From DASVBE01 sp963770375 (GTDB lineage: Bacteria; Actinomycetota; Actinomycetes; Streptosporangiales; Streptosporangiaceae): a stretch of 64,000 nucleotides of DNA. How positions within the stretch are numbered: the first letter of the stretch is position 1; each line of letters opens with the position of its first letter. The stretch covers positions 62,001 through 126,000 of the forward strand of contig CAVYPM010000022.1 in assembly GCA_963770375.1 (NCBI GenBank). Direction: 5' to 3'. This document shows positions 34,426 to 43,388 of the stretch, piece by piece. Made by a program: the position numbers and the translations under genes. The notes beneath the pieces are model-generated. The model was given only the letters and a program-made list of their open reading frames with translations. It had not been told where the DNA came from and did not search any database.

Positions 34426-35277
34426 TCACTCCAGTTGCTCGGCAAGTTGCCTGAGGAAGGCCGCGGTGTCGGGGGGCTCTAATGCCCCGTCCCGCGCGCG
34501 GCTGAAGGCCTCTTCGTAGGCGCTGACGGAATCCGCGCTGCTCACCTCCTCGATCGCGTAGTCGGTTTCCATGAACACGAGACTCGGCTCCCCGCCAGGA
34601 AAGCTGAGGATATTGATCATGGAAAGCATGCCGGGATAGGGACCGTCGGCGAACCGCTGGATGCGCAGCTCGACGTTGGGCCGGCCACTGACTTCGGCCA
34701 GGTGCGCAATCTGCTCGTACTGGTCGGCACGGGTGCCCCAGCGGAACAGCAGGGAGGCCTCGGTGATGACTGCGACCACCTTAGGGGCCGTCGGCCCGGT
34801 GCGGCTGAGGATCTCCTGCCGGCGTAGCCGGGTCTCCAGCGCCTTCTGCCGCCAGGTGGGCGACCGCGGACCTGTGCGCAGGCCGGCTTCCACGTAGGCG
34901 GCGGTCTGCAGCAGGCCGGGCAGGATCAGCGGCATGAACACGCGGATGTGGCTGGCGTCGTTCTCGAAGCCGGGGAACTCGTTGCCGAAGATCTCCGGGT
35001 ACTCCCGCCACCACGGCCGGGCGCGGGCCCGGATGGCCAGGTCCTCGAGCTCGTCCTGAACGGTGGTATCAGCGTTGTAGATGCGCAGCAGGTCGCGGAT
35101 ATCGCTCATCTCGGGACGCTTCCACTGATTGGCCTCGAAACGGCCAACCTTGCCCCGGCCCCAGTTCAGGATGTCGCACACATGGTTAGCGGTGTAACCG
35201 CTGGCTACCCTGAGCTCGGCGAGCCGACGGGACAGCCGCCGTTTGGCGATTGTGGCGCCGTAGGCGTCGTCCGTCAT
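34426..35277 (-). CDS. XRE-family HTH regulator with DUF5753 domain
   Basis: ATG 35275-35277 gives 283 residues. The HTH spans about residues 14-65 (LSRRLAELRVASGYTANHV, LNWGRGKVGRFEANQW). The DUF5753 domain follows (WWREYPEIFGNEF, ILPGLLQTAAYVEAGL, LLFRWGTRADQYEQI, VSSADSVSAYEEAF). This architecture defines the developmental regulators paired with DUF397. It is first in its operon; the 146 bp upstream carry the promoter. Confidence 0.92.
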   Translation of the reverse strand: MTDDAYGATIAKRRLSRRLAELRVASGYTANHVCDILNWGRGKVGRFEANQWKRPEMSDIRDLLRIYNADTTVQDELEDLAIRARARPWWREYPEIFGNEFPGFENDASHIRVFMPLILPGLLQTAAYVEAGLRTGPRSPTWRQKALETRLRRQEILSRTGPTAPKVVAVITEASLLFRWGTRADQYEQIAHLAEVSGRPNVELRIQRFADGPYPGMLSMINILSFPGGEPSLVFMETDYAIEEVSSADSVSAYEEAFSRARDGALEPPDTAAFLRQLAEQLE

Positions 35278-35423
35278 CCGCGATCTCCCCCTTGACAGGG
35301 CGTCCCATCTAGCTTACTGCTGCCTAAGTTGTGATTCACAAACCTTATCATCGCTGGTGGCCGGTACCCGGAAATATCACCAGATCAGGCTGGTCATCCC
35401 GGGGGAGAGCAGATACACCCAGA

Positions 35424-35702
35424 TCAGCGGGCTGCGTCGTCGAACTCGCCCTTGCGCACGCCGTCCAGGAAGCAGACCCACTCGTGCCGGTCGTACACCA
35501 GCACGCGCTGATCCGGATCCCCGGCGACCCGCATCAGCACCCAGCCACCGGGCTGGTTCTGGTCGGCCACGAGAGCGATCTCGATGCTGCCGTCGCGGGT
35601 GCCGGACCGCTGCCAGTCCAGCGTGGCCAGGTCGACGCCAAGGGTGCCGGCAGCGGGCTTGGGGGTGCGGGGGCTTCTGGCCACTTCTGGGTGGCTGGTC
35701 AT
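35424..35702 (-). CDS. second DUF397 domain protein
   Basis: ATG 35700-35702 gives 92 residues. After a 25-residue charged N-terminus it reads LATLDWQRSGTRDGSIEIAL and VLVYDRHEWVCFLDGVRKGEF, a DUF397 pattern. Its ATG overlaps the TGA of the methyltransferase gene (ATGA), so it is translated with that gene rather than with the HTH gene. An orphan HTH partner is not evident. Confidence 0.82.
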   Translation of the reverse strand: MTSHPEVARSPRTPKPAAGTLGVDLATLDWQRSGTRDGSIEIALVADQNQPGGWVLMRVAGDPDQRVLVYDRHEWVCFLDGVRKGEFDDAAR

Positions 35703-36526
35703 ATCCGCCGGGCCACACCACAGTAGAGAATGCGCGACCCGTCGGAATCAGCGGCGCGCTCGTCCTCGGCGCCCCAGCTGCCGGCGAAGGTCAGGCCGGG
35801 CTTGGCGCCGGCGAACGGGGACACCAGCGCGAAGCCCTCGAAGAGCCGCTCGACCTCGGCCCTGCTGCGCAGGTGCATGGGGAAGGGGGTGCGGGCGTAG
35901 GCGTCGTGAATAGCCTGAACCGCCGCGGGCGGCAGCCGGTCCGCGGTGCAGTGCGAGATGGCTACGTAGCTGCCGGGGACCATCGCCGCGCGGTAGCGCG
36001 CCATCAGCTGCCACGGGTCGGTCTCGTCGTCCACGAACTGCAGCACGCCGGTCAGCAGCAGGCCGAGGGGCTGGGTCAGGTCGATCAGCCCGGTGAACGC
36101 GGGCTCGGCGAACAGCTGCTCGGGCTCGCGCATGTCGCCCGCGATGACCGCGGTCCGCGCGGTGCCGTTCAGCGTCGTGCGGGCGTAATCCAGGACCATC
36201 GGGTCGTTGTCCACGTAGACCAGCCGGGCGTCGGGCGCCAGCTGCCGCACGGCCTCATGCGTGGTGCCCTGGGTGGGCAGGCCCGAGCCGAGGTCGAGGA
36301 ACTGGCGGACGCCGTGCTCGCCGGCCATCCAGCGGGCCGCGCGGTGGTGGAAGCCGCGGTTCGCCCAGGCCGCGTCGCTGAGCTCGGGCAGCCGGCGGCG
36401 GAGCTCCTCGGCGACCTCCCGGTCGATCGGGAAGTAGCTGGTCCCGCCCAGGTAATAGTTGTAGAGGCGAGCCGGGGTGGGCATGGCCGGATCGACGCCC
36501 GGCGGCGCCTGCTCCGACTCGGTCAT
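35699..36526 (-). CDS. SAM-dependent methyltransferase, DUF574 family
   Basis: ATG 36524-36526 follows TGGAGGTCAC, a strong binding site. The 275-residue protein has ARLYNYYLGGTSYFPIDRE at the N-terminus and the SAM motif FLDLGSGLPTQGTTHE, then ARLVYVDNDPMVLDYA. This is the actinobacterial DUF574 family, commonly found in many copies per genome. The substrate is unknown. It is coupled to the DUF397 gene downstream. Confidence 0.9.
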   Translation of the reverse strand: MTESEQAPPGVDPAMPTPARLYNYYLGGTSYFPIDREVAEELRRRLPELSDAAWANRGFHHRAARWMAGEHGVRQFLDLGSGLPTQGTTHEAVRQLAPDARLVYVDNDPMVLDYARTTLNGTARTAVIAGDMREPEQLFAEPAFTGLIDLTQPLGLLLTGVLQFVDDETDPWQLMARYRAAMVPGSYVAISHCTADRLPPAAVQAIHDAYARTPFPMHLRSRAEVERLFEGFALVSPFAGAKPGLTFAGSWGAEDERAADSDGSRILYCGVARRI

Positions 36527-36730
36527 GTGACCTCCACGAGATCTTGCGCAGGAATCAGTGCGCGGCTGCCCCGATACCCTGGTCGGCGGAACTCACCGGG
36601 CCCCTGGCGTGCGGGGTGCCGGATGACAGGTGGCCAGTCCGGCTGGCCGCACCGTATTCCCGGGCCCGCTGCCCTCCCCCGGGCTGAGATGCCCGAGCAC
36701 CCCAGCACGTCACGCAAGTACCGTTGCTGC

Positions 36731-36742
36731 CAGATAGTAACG
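36731..36742. promoter_or_regulatory. shared 12-mer CAGATAGTAACG, copy 2
   Basis: It is identical to 33951-33962 and lies about 205 bp upstream of the DUF574 methyltransferase start. It suggests co-regulation of the two minus-strand units. Confidence 0.45.
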
Positions 36743-37010
36743 ACTCTGCCGCCCGGGTGCCGAATTTGGCGCATTTGCGGGCCAGGGGGAGAGCTGAGCG
36801 GGGGCCGGGATGGGCCATCTCGCCTCCATCGGGACATTACGGCCAGTGTGACATCTTCTACGTAATCCACAAATCGTTTGCTTACCCAGGCCAGTGGAGG
36901 GCTCCTGACCTGCGGGGCGCTGGCCGGGCGGCGGGGCGGGGTAGGCCGGCACGGGCCGGGCGGCGACGCCGAATAACGGTTACACCGCCGGACGGCGGGA
37001 TTAACGGCGG

Positions 37011-37042
37011 CCGATTCGGCGCGCTTGCGATGGCCGAATCGG
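37011..37042 (-). terminator. hairpin downstream of tagA
   Basis: CCGATTCGGC (37011-37020) and GCCGAATCGG (37033-37042) form a perfect 10-bp stem with a 12-nt loop, 46 bp after the tagA stop on the minus strand. There is no T tract. Confidence 0.5.
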
Positions 37043-37088
37043 GCACGGAGAGTGCTCGCACGGTAAACGTTGTCAGCGGCGAATAGGG

Positions 37089-37667
37089 TCAGCCGCGGAA
37101 GGCGCAGGCTTGCAGGTGGTCGTTGACCACCCCGGTGGCCTGCATGGCCGCGTAGGCAGTCACCGGGCCGGTGAAGGTGAAGCCGGAGCGCTTGAGCTCG
37201 CGGGACAGCGCCTTGGAGGCGGGTGTCCAGGCGGGGACGTCGGCGAGCGTCACCGGGGCCGGGTGATCGTCGGCGGCGTAGCGCCAGACCAGCGCCGACA
37301 GGCCGTCGGGCAGGCTCAGCGCGGCCCGGGCGTTGGTGATCGCGGCGTCGATCTTGGCCCGGTTCCTGACGATGCCCGCGTCGGCCAGCAGCCGGTCCCG
37401 GTCCTGCGGCCCGAACGCGGCGACCTTGGCCAGGTCGAAGCCGGCGAACGCGGCCCGGAACGCGGCCCGCTTGCGCAGGATCGTCAGCCAGGACAGGCCG
37501 GACTGGAACGCCTCCAGGCAGAACCGCTCGAACATGGCCTCGTCATCGCGCACCGGCGTGCCCCACTCGGTGTCGTGGTAGGCCTGCAGGTCGGCGGTGG
37601 ACAGGGCCCAGGGGCAGCGGGCCAGCCCGTCGGGCCCGGTTTCGGCACCCCGGCCCGGCGTGGTCAG
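37089..37667 (-). CDS. tag: DNA-3-methyladenine glycosylase I
   Basis: The protein has ARCPWALSTADLQAYHD, EWGTPVRDDEAMFERFCLE, GLSWLTILRKR and FTGPVTAYAAMQATGVVNDH, all diagnostic of Tag, which excises 3-methyladenine from DNA. The N-terminal Cys and C-terminal HLQAC supply zinc ligands. No ATG/GTG/TTG lies at the right distance. The best start is CTG 37665-37667, which overlaps the TGA of the upstream gene (CTGA) and follows GGGGAG, giving 192 residues, the usual length. Confidence 0.88.
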   Translation of the reverse strand: MTTPGRGAETGPDGLARCPWALSTADLQAYHDTEWGTPVRDDEAMFERFCLEAFQSGLSWLTILRKRAAFRAAFAGFDLAKVAAFGPQDRDRLLADAGIVRNRAKIDAAITNARAALSLPDGLSALVWRYAADDHPAPVTLADVPAWTPASKALSRELKRSGFTFTGPVTAYAAMQATGVVNDHLQACAFRG

Positions 37668-38718
37668 CGCTGCTCCCCGGGGTCGTGGGCGGTGTCGTGA
37701 GCGCCGGTGCCGGAGGGGTCGTGGGCGCCGGCGGGGTGCGGCCGGCGGCGGGCGGTGCGTCGTCCTGGGCGGCCGGCGGCTCGGTGCGCCGCTGCCAGAC
37801 CAGCCACGGGTCGGCCTCCGCGCCGGGCTCTGGTGCCCCGGGCCGGTCGGCCAGTTCCCGGTGCAGCACGCTCGGCCGGGACGGCATCGGTTCCTGATCT
37901 GGCCCGTGGGTCCCGGCCGGGGGCCGGGCGGCGGCTGGGGCCGGCGGGCGGGCGTGGCCGGCCGGGACGGCAGCCGTCCTGGCGGCTGGGCGGGCCTGGA
38001 CGGCAGGCTGGCGCCCGGGGCCCCGGCTGAGCCCGCCGGGCCGGAGGGCTGGGTCTGGGCCTGGTCCTGGCCGGTCAAGGGGATGTGCGGCATGGAGCTG
38101 TTCGGCATGGGCTCGGGGAGCAGCGACCCGGCCTTGGTGGTGGCCTTCGGCGGCCAGGACGAAACGGGCCGGGACGGCAGCGGCGACGCAGGCGCCTGCG
38201 CCTGCGGGTGCTGCGGCGCCTGCCACAGGGTGCCCGCGGATGGCGGCGCGGGCGGTTCCGCAGGCAGCCGGGCGGGTGGCCTGGTGGGCGGCCTGGCGGG
38301 CAGGCCGGCCTTCGTCATCGGCCCGGTGGCGTCGGGCCGTGGCCCGGCCCCGAAGCCGGGCCCCGGCGGCGGCTCTGGCCGCATAGCGGGGTCGGCCCGC
38401 ATGCGGATCGGCCCGCAGCGCTGGGCTGGTCCGGACCGGGAGCTGCTCGGCGAGCTGGCGGCGCAGGGTGGCGATCTCCACCTCGCGGTCGGAGATGGCC
38501 CGGGCGATCTGGCCGAACGCCGCGTCGGTGGCCTCCCGGTGGTAGCCGAACAGCGCGGTCGGCGGCCGCATCAGCGCCACGTCGGTCGAGGTGACCTCGT
38601 CCAGATCGACCGGCCGGTAATCGGCCTCAGCTGGGTCAAGCTCGCCGCCGCGGCCCACCGCTACGGCAATGACGCCGATCAGGATGACGGCAGCGACAGC
38701 GAGCAGGACCACGGGCAC
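37664..38718 (-). CDS. DivIVA-domain membrane protein with Pro-rich tail, frame-disrupted
   Basis: GTG 38718 opens a transmembrane segment (VPVVLLAVAAVILIGVIAVA), then DYRPVDLDEVTSTDVAL, LFGYHREATDAAFGQIAR and a coiled-coil start (REVEIATLRRQLAEQ), a DivIVA-like pattern. From about 38430 on, plausible Pro-rich sequence moves between frames: PEPPPGPGFGAGPRPDATG in one, DPWLVWQRRTEPPAAQDD in another, and AHDPSGTGAHDTAHD before the stop in the third. At least three indels are needed. The family usually sits directly upstream of tag, as here. Confidence 0.6.
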
Positions 38719-38744
38719 AGAAGAAATCGTGCCATGCTCCAGCC

Positions 38745-39375
38745 ATGAACAGGACCTCGGCGCGGCCGGCCGGCCCGCGAACCGCGCTGATGGTGGTCGC
38801 GGACACGGCCGCGGCGGCGAGCAGCGCGGTAGACGAGGGCGCGGACCTGATCGACCTGACCGGTGCGGTTCCGGCTGAGGTCGCCGCGTTCCGGCAGGCG
38901 CATCCCGGCGTCCCGGTCTGCGCGGACGCGGACGGACGCGTACGGCGGTCCGGCGGACCTGACCAGGGACCCGGCCGTCGCGGCCGCCAGCGGCGCCCGG
39001 CTGATCTGCGCCCGCCAGGAAGAAGCCGCACGGTCCGGCCTGCCGCCGGAGCGGCTGCTGATCGAGACCTCCCCGGCCGGCCTGGTAGCCGCGCTGGCCG
39101 GCGGCTACCCCGTCCTCGTGGACCTGACCGGCACCGGCACCGGCGCTGGGCCCGGCCGGACGTCCCCGGACAGCGGGACGTCCCCGGGCGAGGCCGCGAT
39201 ACCGGGGGACGGGCCGCCGGGGGCGGCCGCGCTGGCCGTGGCGGCCCTGAGCGGGTGGCTGGGAGCCGCCGTGGTGCGGACCCTCCACCCGCAGCCCGTG
39301 CGGCGCGCCCTGGACCTGACCGATTCGGTGCGCGGGGTGCGCCCGCCCGCGCGGACGGTGCGCGGGCTGGCCTGA
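38745..39375 (+). CDS. dihydropteroate synthase-like (FolP-like) protein, interrupted by a frameshift
   Basis: The first frame reads LMVVADTAAAASSAVDEGAD and VAAFRQAHPGVPVCADAD. The second, from about 38945, reads AYGGPADLTRDPAVAAASG, LPPERLLIETSPAGLVAAL and VRTLHPQPVRRALDLTDSV. Together they form about 210 residues resembling a shortened FolP TIM barrel found next to DivIVA and LOG genes in actinomycetes. The pterin-binding loops are not clear, so true dihydropteroate synthase activity is doubtful. It is divergent from the DivIVA-like gene with a 26-bp gap. Confidence 0.62.
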
Positions 39376-39390
39376 GCCCCGCCCAGGGGG

Positions 39391-40155
39391 TCAGGCGCGG
39401 GGGCCGCCCACCGACTGATGCGCGGCGACGATGATCTTGACGACGTCCTGCGGGTCGTCGGCCACCCGGATCAGCCCGGGATCGGCGTGGGCAATCTTGC
39501 CGGAAGCAAGCAGAGTGTTCTCGAACCAGCTCAGCAGCCCGGACCAGTGGCCGCTGCCGACCAGCACGATCGGGAACTGGGTGATCTTCCCGGTCTGCAC
39601 CAGGGTGAGGGCCTCGAACAGCTCGTCCAGCGTGCCGAACCCGCCCGGCAGCACCACGAACGCCTGGGAGTACTTCACGAACATGGTCTTGCGGACGAAG
39701 AAGTAGCGGAACTCCAGGCCGATCTCGACGTGCTCGTTCAGGCCCTGTTCCACCGGCAGCTCGATGCCGAGCCCGACGGACACCCCGTTGGCGCCCGCTG
39801 CCCCCTTATTAGCAGCCTCCATGATGCCCGGGCCGCCGCCGGTGATCACCGCGTAGCCGGCCTCGGCCAGCCCGGCACCGATCCGCTCGGCCTGCTCGTA
39901 CTCGGGCGAGCCCGGCGGGGTCCGGGCCGAGCCGAACACCGACACCGCGGGACCGAGCTCGGCCAGCAGCCCGAAACCCTCGACGAACTCCGCCTGGATG
40001 CGCAGGACCCGCCACGGGTCGGTGTGCACCCAGTCGGCCGGGCCGCGCCGGTCGAGCAGGCGCTGGTCCGTGGTCGTCTTGGGAATGGCCTTGCCACGCA
40101 GCGTGGCCGGGCCCTGGCGGCGGACCCGGCGCTTCGATTCGGGATTAACGCCCAT
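39391..40155 (-). CDS. LOG family protein (TIGR00730; nucleotide phosphoribohydrolase)
   Basis: ATG 40155 gives 254 residues. GSARTPPGSPEYEQAERIG, VITGGGPGIMEAANKGA and the signature PGGFGTLDELFE identify a Rossmann-like LOG-type enzyme that splits nucleoside 5'-monophosphates to base and ribose 5-phosphate. The basic N-terminus (RRVRRQGPATLRGKAIP) is typical of the longer actinobacterial form. It converges on the FolP-like gene. Confidence 0.93.
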   Translation of the reverse strand: MGVNPESKRRVRRQGPATLRGKAIPKTTTDQRLLDRRGPADWVHTDPWRVLRIQAEFVEGFGLLAELGPAVSVFGSARTPPGSPEYEQAERIGAGLAEAGYAVITGGGPGIMEAANKGAAGANGVSVGLGIELPVEQGLNEHVEIGLEFRYFFVRKTMFVKYSQAFVVLPGGFGTLDELFEALTLVQTGKITQFPIVLVGSGHWSGLLSWFENTLLASGKIAHADPGLIRVADDPQDVVKIIVAAHQSVGGPRA

Positions 40156-40194
40156 GGCGCCAAAGGTAGCGCCGCCCAGGCCCGCAGGCTGCGA

Positions 40195-40602
40195 TCAGTG
40201 CCGCCGCGCCCAGGACACGTTGATGACGCCGATGATGACCCAGATCAGCGCGACAAGCCAGAACCCGCCAGGGCTGCCGTTCGAGACCGGCAGTACCGTC
40301 CCGGCCACGCCGATGCCGATGCCCATCGAGCCGAGCGCCAGGACGACCGAGGCCGCGCTCAGGCGGGCTGGCGCGGCGGGCACTTCCGGTGAACGCGGCT
40401 CGGACGGCGGGACCGGCCGGCGGAACTCGCGCCGCGCGGATGCGGACGGCTGGCCCTGGCCCATGCGGGCGTCGACGCGCCGGTCGATCTCCTCGCCGAT
40501 GCGGTCGACCAGGCTTTCCGCCACGGCTTCGTCGTACTGCGGGCCGAGTTCGCGGTGCGCGGCGGCCGCCGCCGTGATCTCGTCACGGGCCGTCTGGTCC
40601 AT
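40195..40602 (-). CDS. small two-helix membrane protein
   Basis: ATG 40600-40602 gives 135 residues. The N-terminal half is charged (HRELGPQYDEAVAESLVDR, then IGEEIDRRVDARM), and the C-terminal half has two membrane helices (SVVLALGSMGIGIGVAGTVL and FWLVALIWVIIGVINV). It is a conserved actinobacterial family of unknown role. ATG 40617 is an alternative start. Confidence 0.72.
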   Translation of the reverse strand: MDQTARDEITAAAAAHRELGPQYDEAVAESLVDRIGEEIDRRVDARMGQGQPSASARREFRRPVPPSEPRSPEVPAAPARLSAASVVLALGSMGIGIGVAGTVLPVSNGSPGGFWLVALIWVIIGVINVSWARRH

Positions 40603-40784
40603 GGTCTCACGATACATCTCGATAATGCGGCCCGTCCAGACAACGCCGGCCCGAGCCACCGGCCAATCCGGGAAGCGGGCCCGCCGCGGAGCCGCCGGGA
40701 CGCCACGATTTCTCCCGCCCAGCATGGCATTCTGCCGGCTAGCCCGGCGAATTACCTGACTGACTGCGGGTAGCTTCTGATGCT

Positions 40785-41627
40785 GTGCCGGGAACCAGTC
40801 GCCGTGGCCGCCGAGTGGCCGTAGCGGCGGTTGCTGCCCTGGTCGCCCTGGGCGCCGTCGGATACGTCGCATTCCGCCACGTTCAGCCGCTGCTGGCGGG
40901 CAGCGGCTGCGAGATCCGCGCCCACGGCCAGGTGTACAAGCTCAACGCCAGCCAGGCCGGCATCGCAGCCACGATCGCGGGCGTGGCCAGCCACGAGGCG
41001 CTGCCCAACCGGGCCGTCACCATCGCCTACGCGGCCGCCCTGCAGGAGTCCAAGCTCCAGGACCTGCGCTACGGCGACCGCGACTCGGTCGGCGTGTTCC
41101 AGCAGCGGCCGTCCGAGGGCTGGGGCCCGGCCCGCGCGCTGATGGACCCGGTGTACGCCTCCACGAAGTTCTTCGATGCCCTGGTCGGCGTGCACGGTTA
41201 CCTCAAGCTGCCGGTCTACAAGGCCGCCCAGGCGGTGCAGCGCAGTGCCGACGGCACCGCGTACGTGCAGTACACGCCGACCGCCGCCGGGCTGAGCCGG
41301 GGGTTCAGCGGCAACGTGCCGCGGTCGGTCTGGTGCTGGTACACCGCCCAGCCCAAGCAGAAGGCCCGGCTGGCCGCGGCCACCCGTCAGCTGACCCACG
41401 CGTTCGGGCCGCTGAGCATGCGCACCGAGGCCGACCCGGTGCTGCGGATCAAGCTCGACCGGCCCGGCGAGGACTGGGCGGTGGCCGCCTGGGCGGTCTC
41501 GCACGCCAGGCGTTACGGGTTCGCCGAGGTCCGCGTCGGCGGATACCGCTGGCGGATGGCCAAGGGCGAGAGCGGCTGGACCCGCAGCCCGGCCAAGGTG
41601 CCGCCGGATACGGTCGAGGTCGGCTGA
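40785..41627 (+). CDS. membrane-anchored conserved protein with possible lysozyme-like region
   Basis: The 280-residue protein begins with a basic stretch and a membrane segment (VAVAAVAALVALGAVGYVAF). Outside the membrane it has VTIAYAAALQESKLQDLRYG, SVGVFQQRPSEGWG and STKFFDALVGVHGY. The ESxL...GxFQQRP pattern recalls lytic-transglycosylase/lysozyme-like domains, which is my inference. Streptomyces homologues occur beside the ferredoxin and dapC genes, as here. The function is not established. Confidence 0.68.
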   Translation: MPGTSRRGRRVAVAAVAALVALGAVGYVAFRHVQPLLAGSGCEIRAHGQVYKLNASQAGIAATIAGVASHEALPNRAVTIAYAAALQESKLQDLRYGDRDSVGVFQQRPSEGWGPARALMDPVYASTKFFDALVGVHGYLKLPVYKAAQAVQRSADGTAYVQYTPTAAGLSRGFSGNVPRSVWCWYTAQPKQKARLAAATRQLTHAFGPLSMRTEADPVLRIKLDRPGEDWAVAAWAVSHARRYGFAEVRVGGYRWRMAKGESGWTRSPAKVPPDTVEVG

Positions 41628-41823
41628 TAATCTGCGAATTGGGCAGGCATCCCGCGTGCGGTGATGCTGACCTGCGGCCGGATCCCGGACCCGGCCGATC
41701 GGGCCCTACGCGCCCCGGGAAACGCGATACTAGGCGCGCTGGCCGCCACACCCAGGCCCGGCGGCCGGCCCGCTGCGTGCCCCCCGCGGCACGCCGGCGC
41801 GCGAACTGAAGAGGAGTTCGAAC

Positions 41824-42153
41824 GTGACCTATATCATCGCGCAGCCGTGCGTTGATCTGCTCGACAAGTCGTGCATCGAGGAATGCCCCGTGGACTGCAT
41901 CTACGAGGGTGAGCGCATGCTCTACATCCACCCGGATGAGTGCGTGGACTGCGGTGCGTGCGAGCCGGTCTGCCCGGTCGAGGCGATCTTCTACGAGGAC
42001 GACGTGCCCGACCAGTGGAAGGGCTTCTACAAGGCCAACGTCGAGTTCTTCGAGGACCTCGGCTCGCCCGGCGGCGCGGCCAAGACCGGCAAGATCCACA
42101 AGGATCACCCGGTGGTAGCCGCGCTGCCGCCGCAGGAGACAGCGGAAGCCTGA
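41824..42153 (+). CDS. fdxA: seven-iron ferredoxin
   Basis: GTG 41824 follows GAAGAGGAG. The 109-residue protein opens MTYIIAQPCVDLLDKSCIEE and has CPVDCIYEG, then CVDCGACEPVCPVEAIF, giving the 3Fe-4S plus 4Fe-4S pattern of mycobacterial and streptomycete FdxA. These ferredoxins transfer electrons to cytochromes P450 and other redox enzymes. It lies 4 bp upstream of dapC, so the pair is cotranscribed. Confidence 0.95.
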   Translation: MTYIIAQPCVDLLDKSCIEECPVDCIYEGERMLYIHPDECVDCGACEPVCPVEAIFYEDDVPDQWKGFYKANVEFFEDLGSPGGAAKTGKIHKDHPVVAALPPQETAEA

Positions 42154-42157
42154 TCCG

Positions 42158-43258
42158 GTGACCCTGGCCAGCCGGCTGCCGGTTTTCCCCTGGGACGAGC
42201 TCGCGCCCGCCAAGACCAAGGCGCAGGCCCACCCCGGTGGGATCGTCGACCTGTCGATCGGGACCCCGGTCGACCCGGTTCCCCCCGTGGTGCGCGCGGC
42301 GCTGTCGGCGGCGGCCGACTCGCCCGGCTACCCGCAGGTGCACGGCACCGCGGCACTGCGTGAGGCGGCGGCTGGCTGGCTGGCCCGGCGGCACGGCGTG
42401 ACCGTGTCCCCGGACGCGGTGCTGCCGGTGCTCGGCACCAAGGAGCTCGTGGCGTCGCTGCCCGCGCTGCTTGGCTGCGGCCCCGGCGACCGGGTCGTCT
42501 ACCCGGAGCTGGCCTATCCCACCTACCGGATCGGTGCCCTGCTGGCCGCCGCGGAGCCCGTCGCGGCTGACAGCACCGTGGCCGCTGGCCCGGCGCCGGT
42601 CCGGCTGGCCTGGGTGAACTCGCCATCCAACCCGACCGGGCGGGTGCTGCCCGCCGGGCACCTGGCGAAGATGGCCGCCTGGGCCAGGGACCGCGGGGCG
42701 GTGCTCGCCTCCGACGAGTGCTACATCGGGCTCGGCTGGGAGGCGGACCCGGTCTCGGTCCTGCACCCCGACGTCTGCGGCGGCTCGCACGACGGGCTGC
42801 TGGCGGTGCACTCGCTGTCCAAGCGGTCCAACCTGGCCGGTTACCGGGCGGGCTTCGTCACCGGCGACCCGGCGCTGATCGCCGACCTGCTGGAGATCCG
42901 CAAGCACTCAGGGATGATGCCGCCCGCGCCAGTCCAGGCGGCGATGACCGCCGCACTCAACGACGACGAGCATGCCGCGCAGCAGCGGCAGCGGTACGCG
43001 GCCCGGCGCACCCGGCTGCGGCCCGCGCTGGAAGCGGCAGGCTGGTCGGTAACCCATTCAGAAGCCGGCCTGTACCTCTGGGCCGAGCACCGTGCACACG
43101 ACTGCTGGGGGTCTGTGCACGCGCTCGCCGAGGCCGGGATCCTGGTCGCCCCGGGAGAGTTCTACGGCCCGGCCGGCGCCCGCCACGTGCGGGTCGCGCT
43201 CACCGCCACCGACGAGCGCATCGACGCCGCGGTGAGCCGGCTCGCCGAGCTGGCCTGA
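42158..43258 (+). CDS. dapC: succinyldiaminopimelate transaminase
   Basis: GTG 42158 gives 366 residues of a fold-type I aminotransferase. LPVFPWDELAPAKTKAQAHP at the N-terminus is the mark of actinobacterial DapC. The PLP lysine is in HSLSKRSNLAGYRAGF, with SPSNPTGRV and SDECYIGLGW upstream. It makes N-succinyl-LL-diaminopimelate for lysine and peptidoglycan synthesis. The fdxA-dapC order is conserved in actinomycetes. Confidence 0.93.
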   Translation: MTLASRLPVFPWDELAPAKTKAQAHPGGIVDLSIGTPVDPVPPVVRAALSAAADSPGYPQVHGTAALREAAAGWLARRHGVTVSPDAVLPVLGTKELVASLPALLGCGPGDRVVYPELAYPTYRIGALLAAAEPVAADSTVAAGPAPVRLAWVNSPSNPTGRVLPAGHLAKMAAWARDRGAVLASDECYIGLGWEADPVSVLHPDVCGGSHDGLLAVHSLSKRSNLAGYRAGFVTGDPALIADLLEIRKHSGMMPPAPVQAAMTAALNDDEHAAQQRQRYAARRTRLRPALEAAGWSVTHSEAGLYLWAEHRAHDCWGSVHALAEAGILVAPGEFYGPAGARHVRVALTATDERIDAAVSRLAELA

Positions 43259-43307
43259 CCGCGGGCGGCGCACCGGCCGACGGGTTCCGGTGCGCGGCAC
43301 CGGCACA

Positions 43308-43338
43308 GGGCGGGTCCTGCCTTTGAGCAGACCCGCCC
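43308..43338 (+). terminator. terminator after dapC
   Basis: GGGCGGGTC (43308-43316) pairs with GACCCGCCC (43330-43338), with further partial pairing (CTGC/GCAG) inside. It lies 50 bp past the dapC stop and is followed by TTG. Confidence 0.7.
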
Positions 43339-43388
43339 TTGAGGAATACGGCTCGTCCCCGCGGGCCGGCGCCACGACGCCGGCCGGC

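Larger units (their letters stand above)
36527..37088. other. 562-bp intergenic region with regulatory signals only
   Basis: No supported gene. It contains the second copy of CAGATAGTAACG (36731-36742) and a hairpin (37011-37042) downstream of tagA. AT content is above the local average around 36830-36890. The methyltransferase promoter must lie here. Confidence 0.55.

Noticed and set aside
40785..41627. Metal-transporter annotation for the membrane-anchored protein
   Set aside because: Only one membrane segment and no metal-binding motif are visible; the outer domain looks more like a lysozyme-type fold.
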